A DNA stretch of 64,000 nt, from contig NZ_VLLA01000019.1 of the NCBI RefSeq assembly GCF_007830635.1, forward strand, positions 1 through 64,000. The letters are read 5' to 3'. Positions 53,633 to 61,400 of the stretch are shown here, piece by piece. Positions within the stretch are counted from its first letter, which is position 1. Each line of letters opens with the position of its first letter. The notes beneath the pieces were generated by a model. That model was given only the letters and a program-made list of their open reading frames with translations, searched no databases and was not told the DNA's origin. The DNA comes from Bradyrhizobium huanghuaihaiense. Its GTDB lineage: Bacteria > Pseudomonadota > Alphaproteobacteria > Rhizobiales > Xanthobacteraceae. The translations under genes and the position numbers were made by a program.

Positions 53633-54577
53633 TCAGGCCTTTCCCGGATAATCGCTGCGGGCGTATTCGAGCCCTTTGATCAACGCGACGAGGGTCGAAT
53701 TGACGGGGGTCGGGACATTGAACTTGGCCCCCCAACGCACGACCGAGCCGTGAATGTAATCGACCTCAGTCAGGTTGCCGGACTGCAAGCTCTGCAGCAT
53801 CGAGGTCTTGAACTCGGGCGGCAGCCCAGCGGATGCCATCGTCCAAGCGAGCCGAGGGTCGGCAATCGAGATCTTGACGCCAGCGGCTTGGGCGACTGCG
53901 ATGCTCTCCGAGATTGCGGCCAGCGCACACTCTTCCAGGACAGGCAGTGAATACAGGCCGCCATAGGTCAGCCCGGTAACTGCCGTAATTCCCCCACCGG
54001 CCACGTTGATGAACAACTTGTCCCACATCGTGCCCAAGATGTTGTCGCTGAGCAGCGTGAGAATGCCGGCACGATTGAACGTCTCGGAAATTCGCTGTGC
54101 GCGCTCCGTCAAGCGCCCGTCAAGTTCGCCGATGATGGTTTCCTTGCCGATGACCCCGGAGCGAACATGACCAGGACCCAGCAGCACGCCGCCAACGTAG
54201 GTCTTGCCCGCCATGACCCGCTCGCGACCAACTTCCCCCGAAAGGATGTCCTCGTGCCCAAGACCGTTTTGAAGCGACATCACGACCGTCTGCGGCCCGA
54301 TGATCGGCGCTGCCGCCCGGATGGCATCTCGCGTGTGGTAGGATTTGACGAGGACGATGACGAGGTCCGCCACTATGCCGACCTCGGCCGCGGAGGTGCA
54401 CGCAGAGAGCTTTACAGTGGTCTCAGCGCCACCTTCGAGCATCCGTAGCCCACCGGCAGTGATCGCCTCGACATGAGCTCGAAACGGATCGATCAACCAG
54501 ACCTCGGCACCGCCGCGCGCCAGGGTGCCGCCGATGGTCGAGCCCAAGGCTCCCGCTCCGATAAAGCAGATCCTCAT
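53633..54577 (-). CDS. ketopantoate reductase-like (ApbA/PanE family) oxidoreductase
   Basis: The 314-residue protein begins with ICFIGAGALGSTIGGTLARG for NADP, continues with VLVKSYHTRDAIRAAAPIIG (the Lys of the family), SLQNGLGHEDIL, KLFINVAGGGITAVTGL with the Lys-Asn pair, and a C-terminal part ending with SGNLTEVDYIHGSVVRWGAK. Family members reduce 2-oxo acids such as ketopantoate. In this catabolic context it is probably a 2-hydroxyacid dehydrogenase and not the pantothenate enzyme. It is the first gene of the operon. Confidence 0.88.
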   Translation of the reverse strand: MRICFIGAGALGSTIGGTLARGGAEVWLIDPFRAHVEAITAGGLRMLEGGAETTVKLSACTSAAEVGIVADLVIVLVKSYHTRDAIRAAAPIIGPQTVVMSLQNGLGHEDILSGEVGRERVMAGKTYVGGVLLGPGHVRSGVIGKETIIGELDGRLTERAQRISETFNRAGILTLLSDNILGTMWDKLFINVAGGGITAVTGLTYGGLYSLPVLEECALAAISESIAVAQAAGVKISIADPRLAWTMASAGLPPEFKTSMLQSLQSGNLTEVDYIHGSVVRWGAKFNVPTPVNSTLVALIKGLEYARSDYPGKA

Positions 54578-54681
54578 CCGAACGTTTCTCCCGCGCCTTT
54601 TTTTGAGCGTCGGAGGCGTGGTAGCAGTCTGCTCAATATTTGGATATGCTATGACCCTTATAACCATTATTGTAGATCGCA

Positions 54682-55662
54682 ATGAAGCACCGGGACCTCT
54701 CCGAGACGAACCTGCTGGACCCGCGCCTGCTCCGGCTCTTCGACGCCTTGTTCACCACGGGCAGCGTCACCAAGGCGGCCGAAAGGCTCGGTCAAAGTCA
54801 GCCGACCATTTCGATCTGGCTGGCGCGCCTGCGAAAGGAACTCGACGATCCGCTCTTCATCCGGTCGGCGGAGGGGATGCTGCCGACGCCGCGCGCCGAG
54901 GCTCTCATCGGCACGGCGAGGCAGGTGCTGGAAATGCTGCGTCGCCTGGCCGAGCTTCGCACCGATTTCGATCCGACAACCGCAAAACGCCGTTTTACCA
55001 TCTGCATGACGGATGGAAGCCACGTCACGCTGCTTCCGTCCATTCTCGCTCACGTCCGCCGCGTTGCCGCTGGCGTTCGTATCGAGGCGACACAGATCGG
55101 CGCGGACACCCCACGGATGCTGCAATCCGGCGAAGCTGATCTGGCGCTCGGCTACATCTCGGATCTCGATGCGGGGCACTTCCAGCAGGCGCTGTTTCCG
55201 CAGGATTGGGTCTGCCTGGCGAACGCAAGACATGCCCGGATCCGCGACCGCATCACAGCTAAGGATTTCCGGCGTGAGGCACACGTCCTCATCCGTTCCG
55301 GCACTGGACATCAGTTGCTCGCGGACGCGCTACAGCAGCAGCGGATGGTCCTTGACGTTGCGCTCGAGCTACCGGGCTTTTTGGGGTTACCTGCAATCGT
55401 CGGGACGACTGACCTGATCGCAACCCTTCCAAGGCACATTGGCGAAACGCTGGCTCACTACTACGGCCTGCGCGTGCTCGACTGCCCCCTGGCAATCGCC
55501 GGATTTACTGTAAAGCAATATTGGCACGCCCGTTTCCATCACGATCCGGCAAGCCAGTGGTTGCGTGGCGTCTGCGCGGAACTTTTTCAACAGCAGGAAG
55601 TGCGGGGTCTACATCGTTCCGGTCGGCCAAAGCAACGAAAGCCACGCAATTTGCAGTCGTAA
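54682..55662 (+). CDS. LysR-type regulator of the aroQ/CoA-transferase operon
   Basis: The 326-residue protein has an N-terminal helix-turn-helix (LFDALFTTGSVTKAAERLGQ, SQPTISIWLARLRKEL) and a NodD/LinR-like effector domain (RFTICMTDGSHVTLLPSILA). It is divergent from the 11-gene cluster with about 100 bases between the starts, so it is its likely activator. The intergenic stretch has an AT-rich element around 54657-54674 with ATAA-CCA-TTAT symmetry just before the start, which may be part of its binding site. The C-terminal 20 residues are very basic and beyond the usual family length. Confidence 0.9.
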   Translation: MKHRDLSETNLLDPRLLRLFDALFTTGSVTKAAERLGQSQPTISIWLARLRKELDDPLFIRSAEGMLPTPRAEALIGTARQVLEMLRRLAELRTDFDPTTAKRRFTICMTDGSHVTLLPSILAHVRRVAAGVRIEATQIGADTPRMLQSGEADLALGYISDLDAGHFQQALFPQDWVCLANARHARIRDRITAKDFRREAHVLIRSGTGHQLLADALQQQRMVLDVALELPGFLGLPAIVGTTDLIATLPRHIGETLAHYYGLRVLDCPLAIAGFTVKQYWHARFHHDPASQWLRGVCAELFQQQEVRGLHRSGRPKQRKPRNLQS

Positions 55663-55968
55663 TGGTCCTGCTAGCGGAGCAGCGGCCGCGCCCCGGCGCA
55701 TTCTTGTGGACGTTCATCTGGTCTCTCCCTGGAACACTGAAGCTTCGCAACCTCAGCTTCCTCGGTTCAGACCAGATGAGTGCGCGGACCGGGGGAATTG
55801 ATGCAAAGGCTGTAACCACACCCGAACGGATGTAGCCGATGTTACGGCTGCCAGACGAGCGCTATATCCGAACTGACGGCTGGGCATTCGAGCTTCCCGG
55901 GACGACATTCCGTCCGGAGTGCAGAACCCGTCCGATCGCGCGGAGCGATTGCGATGAGGGAGGCTACG
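55663..55968. promoter_or_regulatory. 306-base leader region of the repeat-protein/type I secretion cluster
   Basis: No gene is supported. ATCTGGTCT at 55716-55724 and AGACCAGAT at 55769-55777 form an exact 9-bp inverted repeat. Inside the loop GAAGC and GCTTC can pair as well, so the RNA could fold into a compact structure. It may be a regulatory leader or an operator of the LuxR-type regulator at the far end of the cluster. Confidence 0.35.
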
Positions 55969-57342
55969 ATGGATTTTACGCGGATGTCGGATGGAATCCG
56001 GCTGCATCACGCCTCTCGTCACCACGATGGATACGATGGCGCGGACGAATTGGGCCCTGCGTCCCTGTTCCATCGTCCCGGCCCGTTTGCTGGTCCTGGA
56101 CCATACGCCGCGAGCGCGAATACCCATCATAGAGACTCCGACCCCGTTCAATCCAAACATCCCCCATCGGGGGGCGAGATGGGCGGCCACGCCGGCAACC
56201 ACGCGGCAGCGGGCCTGGATGCTTCGTCTACGAAGCCTCCTGCCGGCGCATCCTTTCCCGAGAAGGGCATTGCTTCGGTCGAGAGTGGGGCGAATACGGC
56301 AGGGAACGGCGGAGATGGCTACTTCTACGGAAGCATCATTCACGCGTCCCTGTTGATCTACGAACCGATCAACATTTCGATCAGCGTGGGATACGGCTCG
56401 GTCGCCCTGGCCAACCAGTCCAACAATCTGAATGTCGATCAATCCGCTCTTCAAATGGCCGGCGTCGGCGGCCATGGCGGCAATGACAACATTGCAGCGG
56501 GTGGGAGCACCGGTACGTTTTTAGATTCCGGCGTGATCGCGAGTGGCGACAACAGCGCCGGAAACGGCGGCAGCGGCTATTTCTCGGGTGCGATCGTGGA
56601 CGCTCCCGTGGTGATCTATCATCCGATCAATATTGCATTGGCGAGCTCGGGCGGCACTGCACATGCAAGTCAGTCGAACACGGTCGACATCGACCAATCG
56701 GCTACGCAGATCGCGGGGGTCGGCGGAAGTGGCGGACATGGCAATGTGGCCGCCGGCGGCAGCGTCATCACGCTCGACCCCCGTTGGGGATCGAGCGTCT
56801 TTGACGTTCAAACGGGCGGAAGCCAGGCCGGCAATGGCGGCGACGGCATATTCTACGGGGAACTCGTCCATACCTCGTTTGTCGTGTACAACCCGATCAA
56901 CATCGCAGTCGCGGGCTATGGCTCCAGCGCTTACGCGGTCCAGATAAATGATGTCTCCGTGGATCAATCCGCGGTTCAGATCGCCGGCATTGGCGGGCAC
57001 GGCGGCAACGACAACGCCGCAGCGGGCGGCCATGCAAACCTTCTCTCCCATCATCTGTGGGGCGGGTCCGATACGATCGCGACCGGTTCGAACAGCGCAG
57101 GCAATGGCGGCAACGGTTATTTTTCCGGCAGTCTGGTCGACGTCAGCGTCGCGATCTATGCACCCATCAACATAGCAATCGCAGGTCCCCATTCGACGGC
57201 CGTGGCCGATCAGGTCAACAACGTGCACATCGACCAGAGTACGACCCAGATCGCCGGCGTTGGCGGGGACGGCGGCTACGGCAACCTCGCGCTAGGTGGC
57301 GATGCCGCGCATCTCCTGTCGGATCTTCACCTGGTGGCATAG
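55969..57342 (+). CDS. glycine-rich four-repeat protein, likely type I secreted
   Basis: I do not know a described family for this 457-residue protein. After a His-, Pro- and Gly-rich N-terminus of about 105 residues it has four units of 86-90 residues starting at about residues 111, 197, 287 and 377. Each unit reads AGNGG(D/S/N)G-x-F-x-G, then Y-x-PINI, alternating polar and non-polar residues, V/I-DQS-A/T-x-Q, and AG(V/I)GGxGG-x2-N-x-A-x-GG. It has no Sec signal peptide, no Cys and no RTX nonapeptides. The C-terminus ends in a short hydrophobic tail (LSDLHLVA), as type I substrates often do. ATG 55969 is set by GGGAGG at 55958-55963. A secretion ABC protein and fusion protein follow. Confidence 0.8.
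   Translation: MDFTRMSDGIRLHHASRHHDGYDGADELGPASLFHRPGPFAGPGPYAASANTHHRDSDPVQSKHPPSGGEMGGHAGNHAAAGLDASSTKPPAGASFPEKGIASVESGANTAGNGGDGYFYGSIIHASLLIYEPINISISVGYGSVALANQSNNLNVDQSALQMAGVGGHGGNDNIAAGGSTGTFLDSGVIASGDNSAGNGGSGYFSGAIVDAPVVIYHPINIALASSGGTAHASQSNTVDIDQSATQIAGVGGSGGHGNVAAGGSVITLDPRWGSSVFDVQTGGSQAGNGGDGIFYGELVHTSFVVYNPINIAVAGYGSSAYAVQINDVSVDQSAVQIAGIGGHGGNDNAAAGGHANLLSHHLWGGSDTIATGSNSAGNGGNGYFSGSLVDVSVAIYAPINIAIAGPHSTAVADQVNNVHIDQSTTQIAGVGGDGGYGNLALGGDAAHLLSDLHLVA
56299..57303 (+). repeat. four tandem ~260-270-base coding repeats
   Basis: Units start at 56299, 56557, 56827 and 57097, each with codons for AGNGG. The spacing is 258, 270 and 270 bases. The units are well diverged at the DNA level but conserved in protein pattern, which points to old duplications held by selection on the fold. 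Confidence 0.85.
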
Positions 57343-57593
57343 CGAAACGTCGCATCGCTCGCATGGCCGGTCGCATCGCGGCGCGCGCCGTCGCCGCTCT
57401 TCGCATGCAAAGCCCGCGCAGAGGCGCCCTCCCCTGACGAAATGTCGTACTTTCGTACGTAGGCCCACCAAACCGGATGGTGTTCGATTTGACATCTATC
57501 GCGCTCGCGCGCGGGCGGATCAGACTTGCCGTGCGCGTCCGCCTGATCGGGATGGATGTTGCACGACAACCAACAAAACGACGGAGGCCTCAA

Positions 57594-58052
57594 ATGATGC
57601 CAAAGGCAATCAACATCTCGGATACGATCAAATTCAAATCGATCGACACCGGTGGTCAAAGTGCCGGAAATGGCGGCGACGGTACCTTCAAGGGAGCCAT
57701 CATCAGCAAGCCGACTGTCAACTACGATCCGACCAACAAGGCGGAAGGCGCCGACGTGCACGTGAGCACCGGCGATCACGTCAAACAGACGGCGGATTGG
57801 GATGCCGGCGGCGCCAACGCCAAGGCCTCGGTGTTCTCCAAGGCTCATGGCGGAGACGCCGAGTCGAACGGAAGCCAGAAGTCCTACAGCGGCTACGATA
57901 CCTCCAAGGTCTACGCCAATACGGATGCCACCCAGATCAACAAGCTCGCGGTGGACCAGCACCAGGAAGTTGTCGCCGGCATCGGCGGCGATGGCGGAGA
58001 CGGCAACTTCGCATGGGGTGGCGGGGTGACCTTCCATCTCGACACGCTCTGA
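57594..58052 (+). CDS. single-unit companion of the repeat protein
   Basis: The 152-residue protein contains the same landmarks as one unit of the upstream protein: QSAGNGGDGTFKGAIISKP near residue 24, VNYDPTN in place of YxPIN, INKLAVDQHQEVVAGIGGDG and NFAWGG at the end. A segment of about 45 residues rich in Ala, Gly, Ser and Asp is inserted in the middle (ADWDAGGANAKASVFSKAHG). There is no signal peptide and no Cys, and the C-terminus is VTFHLDTL, similar to the Asp-plus-hydrophobics ends of PrtA-type type I substrates. GGAGG six bases before ATG 57594 fixes the start. It probably is a second substrate of the exporter genes that follow, or a minor subunit of the same structure. Confidence 0.78.
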   Translation: MMPKAINISDTIKFKSIDTGGQSAGNGGDGTFKGAIISKPTVNYDPTNKAEGADVHVSTGDHVKQTADWDAGGANAKASVFSKAHGGDAESNGSQKSYSGYDTSKVYANTDATQINKLAVDQHQEVVAGIGGDGGDGNFAWGGGVTFHLDTL

Positions 58053-58194
58053 CGATCCGCTCGTCCGACTGGCGGGACCGGCTGCCGCGGCCGCCGGTCC
58101 CGGATTTTCACGCCAAAGATCTACCGATACCGTTGCCGGATTGCGTTGACCATCAGTCAAGTGCGCCGGACCTCGATTTCAGGCGGTGACGATC

Positions 58195-59931
58195 ATGCTG
58201 ATGCCGCCCATTCGGTTGCCCATCCTGCCGCAGATCCGGACGCCACTGCACACAGCCCTCCGGTCCTGCGTGGGACCGCTGGGTCTCGTATTCGCATATA
58301 GCTGCAGTTACAATCTGCTGCTGTTTGCGCCCTCCATCTATCTTCTTCAGATCTACGACCGCGTGTTGTCGAGCCGGAGCGGCGACACGTTGCTCCTGCT
58401 CACGCTCATAGTCGCGATCACAGTGGTCGTCGGCGGCGTGTTCGATGCATTGCGGCGCGCCGTCCTTGGACGCCTCGGCGCCTGGCTCGACGATCGCCTT
58501 CGTCCCTGCGTGCTTTCGGCCGGCCTCGAATCAGCGTTTCGCAGCGATTGGACGCAAGCGTCGGGCGCATATCGGGACCTCACCGTGCTGCGCCAGTTCG
58601 TCGAGTCCGGCTCATGTACGATGCTGTTCGACGCGCTCTGGGCGCCCTTGTTCCTCCTTGTCCTCGTTCTGATCCATCCCCTGCTTGGCGTGGTGGGCGC
58701 CTGCTGCGTCGCCTTCCTGTTCGCACTCACGGTCGCCGGAGAGCTGGTCACGGAAGACGCTCTGCTCAGGTCCAGCGCCGCGCTCTCCAGAAGCTACGGT
58801 CGCCTTCAGACTGCCGCGGGCAACATCCACATGATCCGCGCCATGGGAATGTTCGATAGCGCTGCGCGCATGATCCACCGTGACGCGCAGCACGCGCGCA
58901 GAGAGCACGATGTGGCGCTCCGGCGAGGCGAGATCGTCTCACTGGCCACCAAGCCGGTTCGCGCGCTGTCGCAGGTCTTGATCATGGGGGCTGCCGCGTG
59001 GCTCGTCCTCGATCACGGGAAAAGTCCGGCAATCATCTTTGCTTCTACGCTGATGTTCAGCCGGGCGCTCGCGCCGGTCGAAAGTGCGGTCGCAGGCTGG
59101 AAATCACTCGTGACGGCCGTGAACGCCTGTCAGCGGCTCGGCGCACTTCTCGCCGCATTCCCCCTCGCCCGGCAGGAGAGCGCGGGGGTTTTCCCGCCGC
59201 AGGCGCGAAGCGGCCTCGTCGTCGACAATGTGGGCGTGTGGCTTGCGGGGACCGACCATCTTCTGCTGAACGGCGTCTCCTTCAGCCTCATGCCCGGAGA
59301 ATGCCTTGGCATCATCGGTCCGTCCGGGTCAGGCAAGTCCTTGCTCGGCCAGGTGATCGCCGGGCTGTCGATGCCGACGCATGGCCGTGTCCTCCTCGAC
59401 AATACCGACGTCTCGCTGCTTCGCGAGGGCCGAAACGGCGACGGCCTCGGATATCTCCCCCAGGACATCAATCTGATCGGCGACACCATCAACGACATCA
59501 TCGCACGCCTTGAAGATGCCGACCGGCGGAAGGTCGTCGAAGCGGCCAAGCTCGCCGGAATCCATGGGGCGATCATGCGCCTGCCGCAGGGTTACGACAC
59601 GGTGGTTCACAGTGAAACAATCTTCTCACGCGGGTATCGACAGCGCCTCGGTCTTGCCCGCGCCTTTTTCGGCAGCCCACGCCTCATCGTTCTCGACGAA
59701 CCCAACGCCAGCCTCGACTACGGGGGCGAGCGAATGCTCCTGGATGCCATCGAGCGCATGAAGCTCGCAGGCGTCATCCTTGTCGTCGTCACTCACAGGA
59801 TGGGTCTCCTCGCCGCCACGGACAAGATTGCCATCATGGAAGACGGTGCGGTCGCCGCGTTCGGCGACAGCGAGGACATCTTTGAACGGCACCTGAGCCG
59901 ACCCCAGGTTACTTCGCAGGTTGCGCCATGA
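58195..59931 (+). CDS. type I secretion ABC permease/ATPase (PrtD-like)
   Basis: The 578-residue protein has an N-terminal membrane domain with PSIYLLQIYDRVLSSRSGDT, the hallmark of PrtD-type exporters, and a C-terminal ATPase: Walker [12 protein letters not shown] (about residue 374), YLPQDINLIGDTI, Walker B LIVLDEPNASLD and H-loop VVVTHRM. The signature motif is unusual: FSRGYRQRLGLARAF, where the usual form is LSGGQRQR. The enzyme would drive export from the cytoplasm through the envelope. It overlaps the fusion protein gene by four bases. ATG 58195 is chosen; GTG 58186 in frame is an alternative. No outer-membrane TolC gene is present. Confidence 0.92.
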   Translation: MLMPPIRLPILPQIRTPLHTALRSCVGPLGLVFAYSCSYNLLLFAPSIYLLQIYDRVLSSRSGDTLLLLTLIVAITVVVGGVFDALRRAVLGRLGAWLDDRLRPCVLSAGLESAFRSDWTQASGAYRDLTVLRQFVESGSCTMLFDALWAPLFLLVLVLIHPLLGVVGACCVAFLFALTVAGELVTEDALLRSSAALSRSYGRLQTAAGNIHMIRAMGMFDSAARMIHRDAQHARREHDVALRRGEIVSLATKPVRALSQVLIMGAAAWLVLDHGKSPAIIFASTLMFSRALAPVESAVAGWKSLVTAVNACQRLGALLAAFPLARQESAGVFPPQARSGLVVDNVGVWLAGTDHLLLNGVSFSLMPGECLGIIGPSGSGKSLLGQVIAGLSMPTHGRVLLDNTDVSLLREGRNGDGLGYLPQDINLIGDTINDIIARLEDADRRKVVEAAKLAGIHGAIMRLPQGYDTVVHSETIFSRGYRQRLGLARAFFGSPRLIVLDEPNASLDYGGERMLLDAIERMKLAGVILVVVTHRMGLLAATDKIAIMEDGAVAAFGDSEDIFERHLSRPQVTSQVAP

Positions 59932-61400
59932 TGTGGAATTCTCTCACCATCTGGAAGCATCCCGCCGTCTCGAGACTTCCCATGATCTGGGACCGGCTCA
60001 TGCGCGCGCCGGCGCGCCCCCCACTCGCCCGACGATCTGGCGTCGTGGTAACCGCAATCGACGATTTCGAGCCTCTGGAATTTCCGTGGTGCTCGACGCC
60101 TACGCCGACGTCGCCACGCGGAAGGCTTCGCGCGATCACCGTCGCGGGCAATCTGCTGGTGCTCTGCTTCATGCTGGGGCTTGGTACATGGGCGAGCCTC
60201 GCGCCTCTCGAGAGCGCCGCGATCGCGTCCGGCGTCGTGGAATCGGAATCGAGCCGGAAGACCATTCAGCATCTGGAAGGCGGTATCGTCAGCAAGATCC
60301 TGGTTTCGGATGGCGACAACGTGCGCAGCGGCCAAACGCTGATCGCGCTGGAGGACACCCGGGCGAGCTCGGAGGTACAAAGTCTTCAAGGCCAATTTTG
60401 GGATGCGGCTGCTCGTGCCGCTCGGCTTCAAGCCGAGCAGCAGAGGTTCGAGAGGATCGCAATTCCGGACGCGCTGGAACAGGACAGCAGGCAGAGCGGA
60501 GTGGCCGCCGCTGCAGTGTCGGCGCAGCAATTCATTTTTCAGGCGCGCCTGCAGGTTCACGAGTCGCAGCTTGCGGTCATTCGCGAACGAAGGCGTCAAG
60601 TCGAGAAGGAGATCGAAGGTCTCACGGCGCAGGAGAGCGCCACCGGGCAGCGGATCGGCATCGTCCGGGAGGAACTGGATATGGTCACGACCCTCGTCAA
60701 CAAGGGGCTCGAACGGCGGCCGCGACTTCTGAACCTGCAGCGGGAGCTGGCCGACGTTGAGGGCCGCCGCGGCGAGATCGCGGCGCAGATTTCCCGCGCC
60801 GCGCAAGTCATCAGCGAACAGCAGGCCACATTGTTCAAGCTCGAGAGCGAGAGGCAGAACGAGATCGCACAGTCGCTTCGTGAAGCACAGAACCAGATAT
60901 TCCAGCTCCGCGAGCGGTTGTTTGCGGCCAGGGACCAGCTATCGCGAACAGAGGTCAAGGCGCCAGAGGACGGCGTGATAACCGATTTGCGGATTCATAC
61001 AGCCGGTGGCGTCGTCGGAGCGGGCGCTCCGCTCATGGACCTGGTGCCCCGGCAAGACCGTCTCATCGTGACCGCGCGCCTGAGGCCCGAGGATATCGAT
61101 GTGGTTCATCCCGGCCTCAATGCCGAGGTTCACCTCCTACCGTACAATCAGCGTCGCGTGCCTCGCCTAAAGGGAACTGTCGTGCACGTGTCCGCAGACC
61201 GGCTCCTCGACAAGCGTACCGACCAGCCATACTACGCGACCAAAATCCGGATCGACGACGCGCAGATCGTCGCAAACGACATCCCGATCGTCCCCGGCAT
61301 GCCGGTTCAAGTGTTCATCACGACAGGGCGCGGTACCGTGGCTCTCTACGCGCTCAGGCCCCTGCTCGACAGCTTCCGTGGTGCATTCAGAGAGGACTAA
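59928..61400 (+). CDS. type I secretion membrane fusion protein (HlyD/PrtE-like)
   Basis: The 490-residue protein has a long cytoplasmic N-terminus of about 75 residues, longer than usual, one membrane helix (ITVAGNLLVLCFMLGLGTWA), a first half of the lipoyl domain (SRKTIQHLEGGIVSKILVSD, GDNVRSGQTLIALED), an alpha-helical hairpin with coiled coil of about 200 residues, and the second half TEVKAPEDGVITDLRIHTAG, followed by the beta-barrel and IVPGMPVQVFITTGRGTVAL. It bridges the ABC protein to an outer-membrane channel. The end overlaps the end of the LuxR gene by four bases. Confidence 0.93.
   Translation: MMWNSLTIWKHPAVSRLPMIWDRLMRAPARPPLARRSGVVVTAIDDFEPLEFPWCSTPTPTSPRGRLRAITVAGNLLVLCFMLGLGTWASLAPLESAAIASGVVESESSRKTIQHLEGGIVSKILVSDGDNVRSGQTLIALEDTRASSEVQSLQGQFWDAAARAARLQAEQQRFERIAIPDALEQDSRQSGVAAAAVSAQQFIFQARLQVHESQLAVIRERRRQVEKEIEGLTAQESATGQRIGIVREELDMVTTLVNKGLERRPRLLNLQRELADVEGRRGEIAAQISRAAQVISEQQATLFKLESERQNEIAQSLREAQNQIFQLRERLFAARDQLSRTEVKAPEDGVITDLRIHTAGGVVGAGAPLMDLVPRQDRLIVTARLRPEDIDVVHPGLNAEVHLLPYNQRRVPRLKGTVVHVSADRLLDKRTDQPYYATKIRIDDAQIVANDIPIVPGMPVQVFITTGRGTVALYALRPLLDSFRGAFRED

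Noticed and set aside
56299-57303. Curli-type amyloid repeats
   Set aside because: The units contain Asn and Gln at regular places, but the Ser-x5-Gln-x-Gly-x-Gly-Asn pattern is absent and no csg genes are nearby.
55969-57342. RTX toxin or calcium-binding nonapeptide protein
   Set aside because: The Gly-rich motifs AGNGGDG and GVGGHGG do not follow GGxGxDxUx in tandem, and units of about 90 residues are much longer.
57296-58189. A 297-codon plus-strand frame over the companion gene
   Set aside because: It is out of frame with the companion protein, is very Arg-rich and has no ribosome site; the frame from 57594 carries the repeat pattern.
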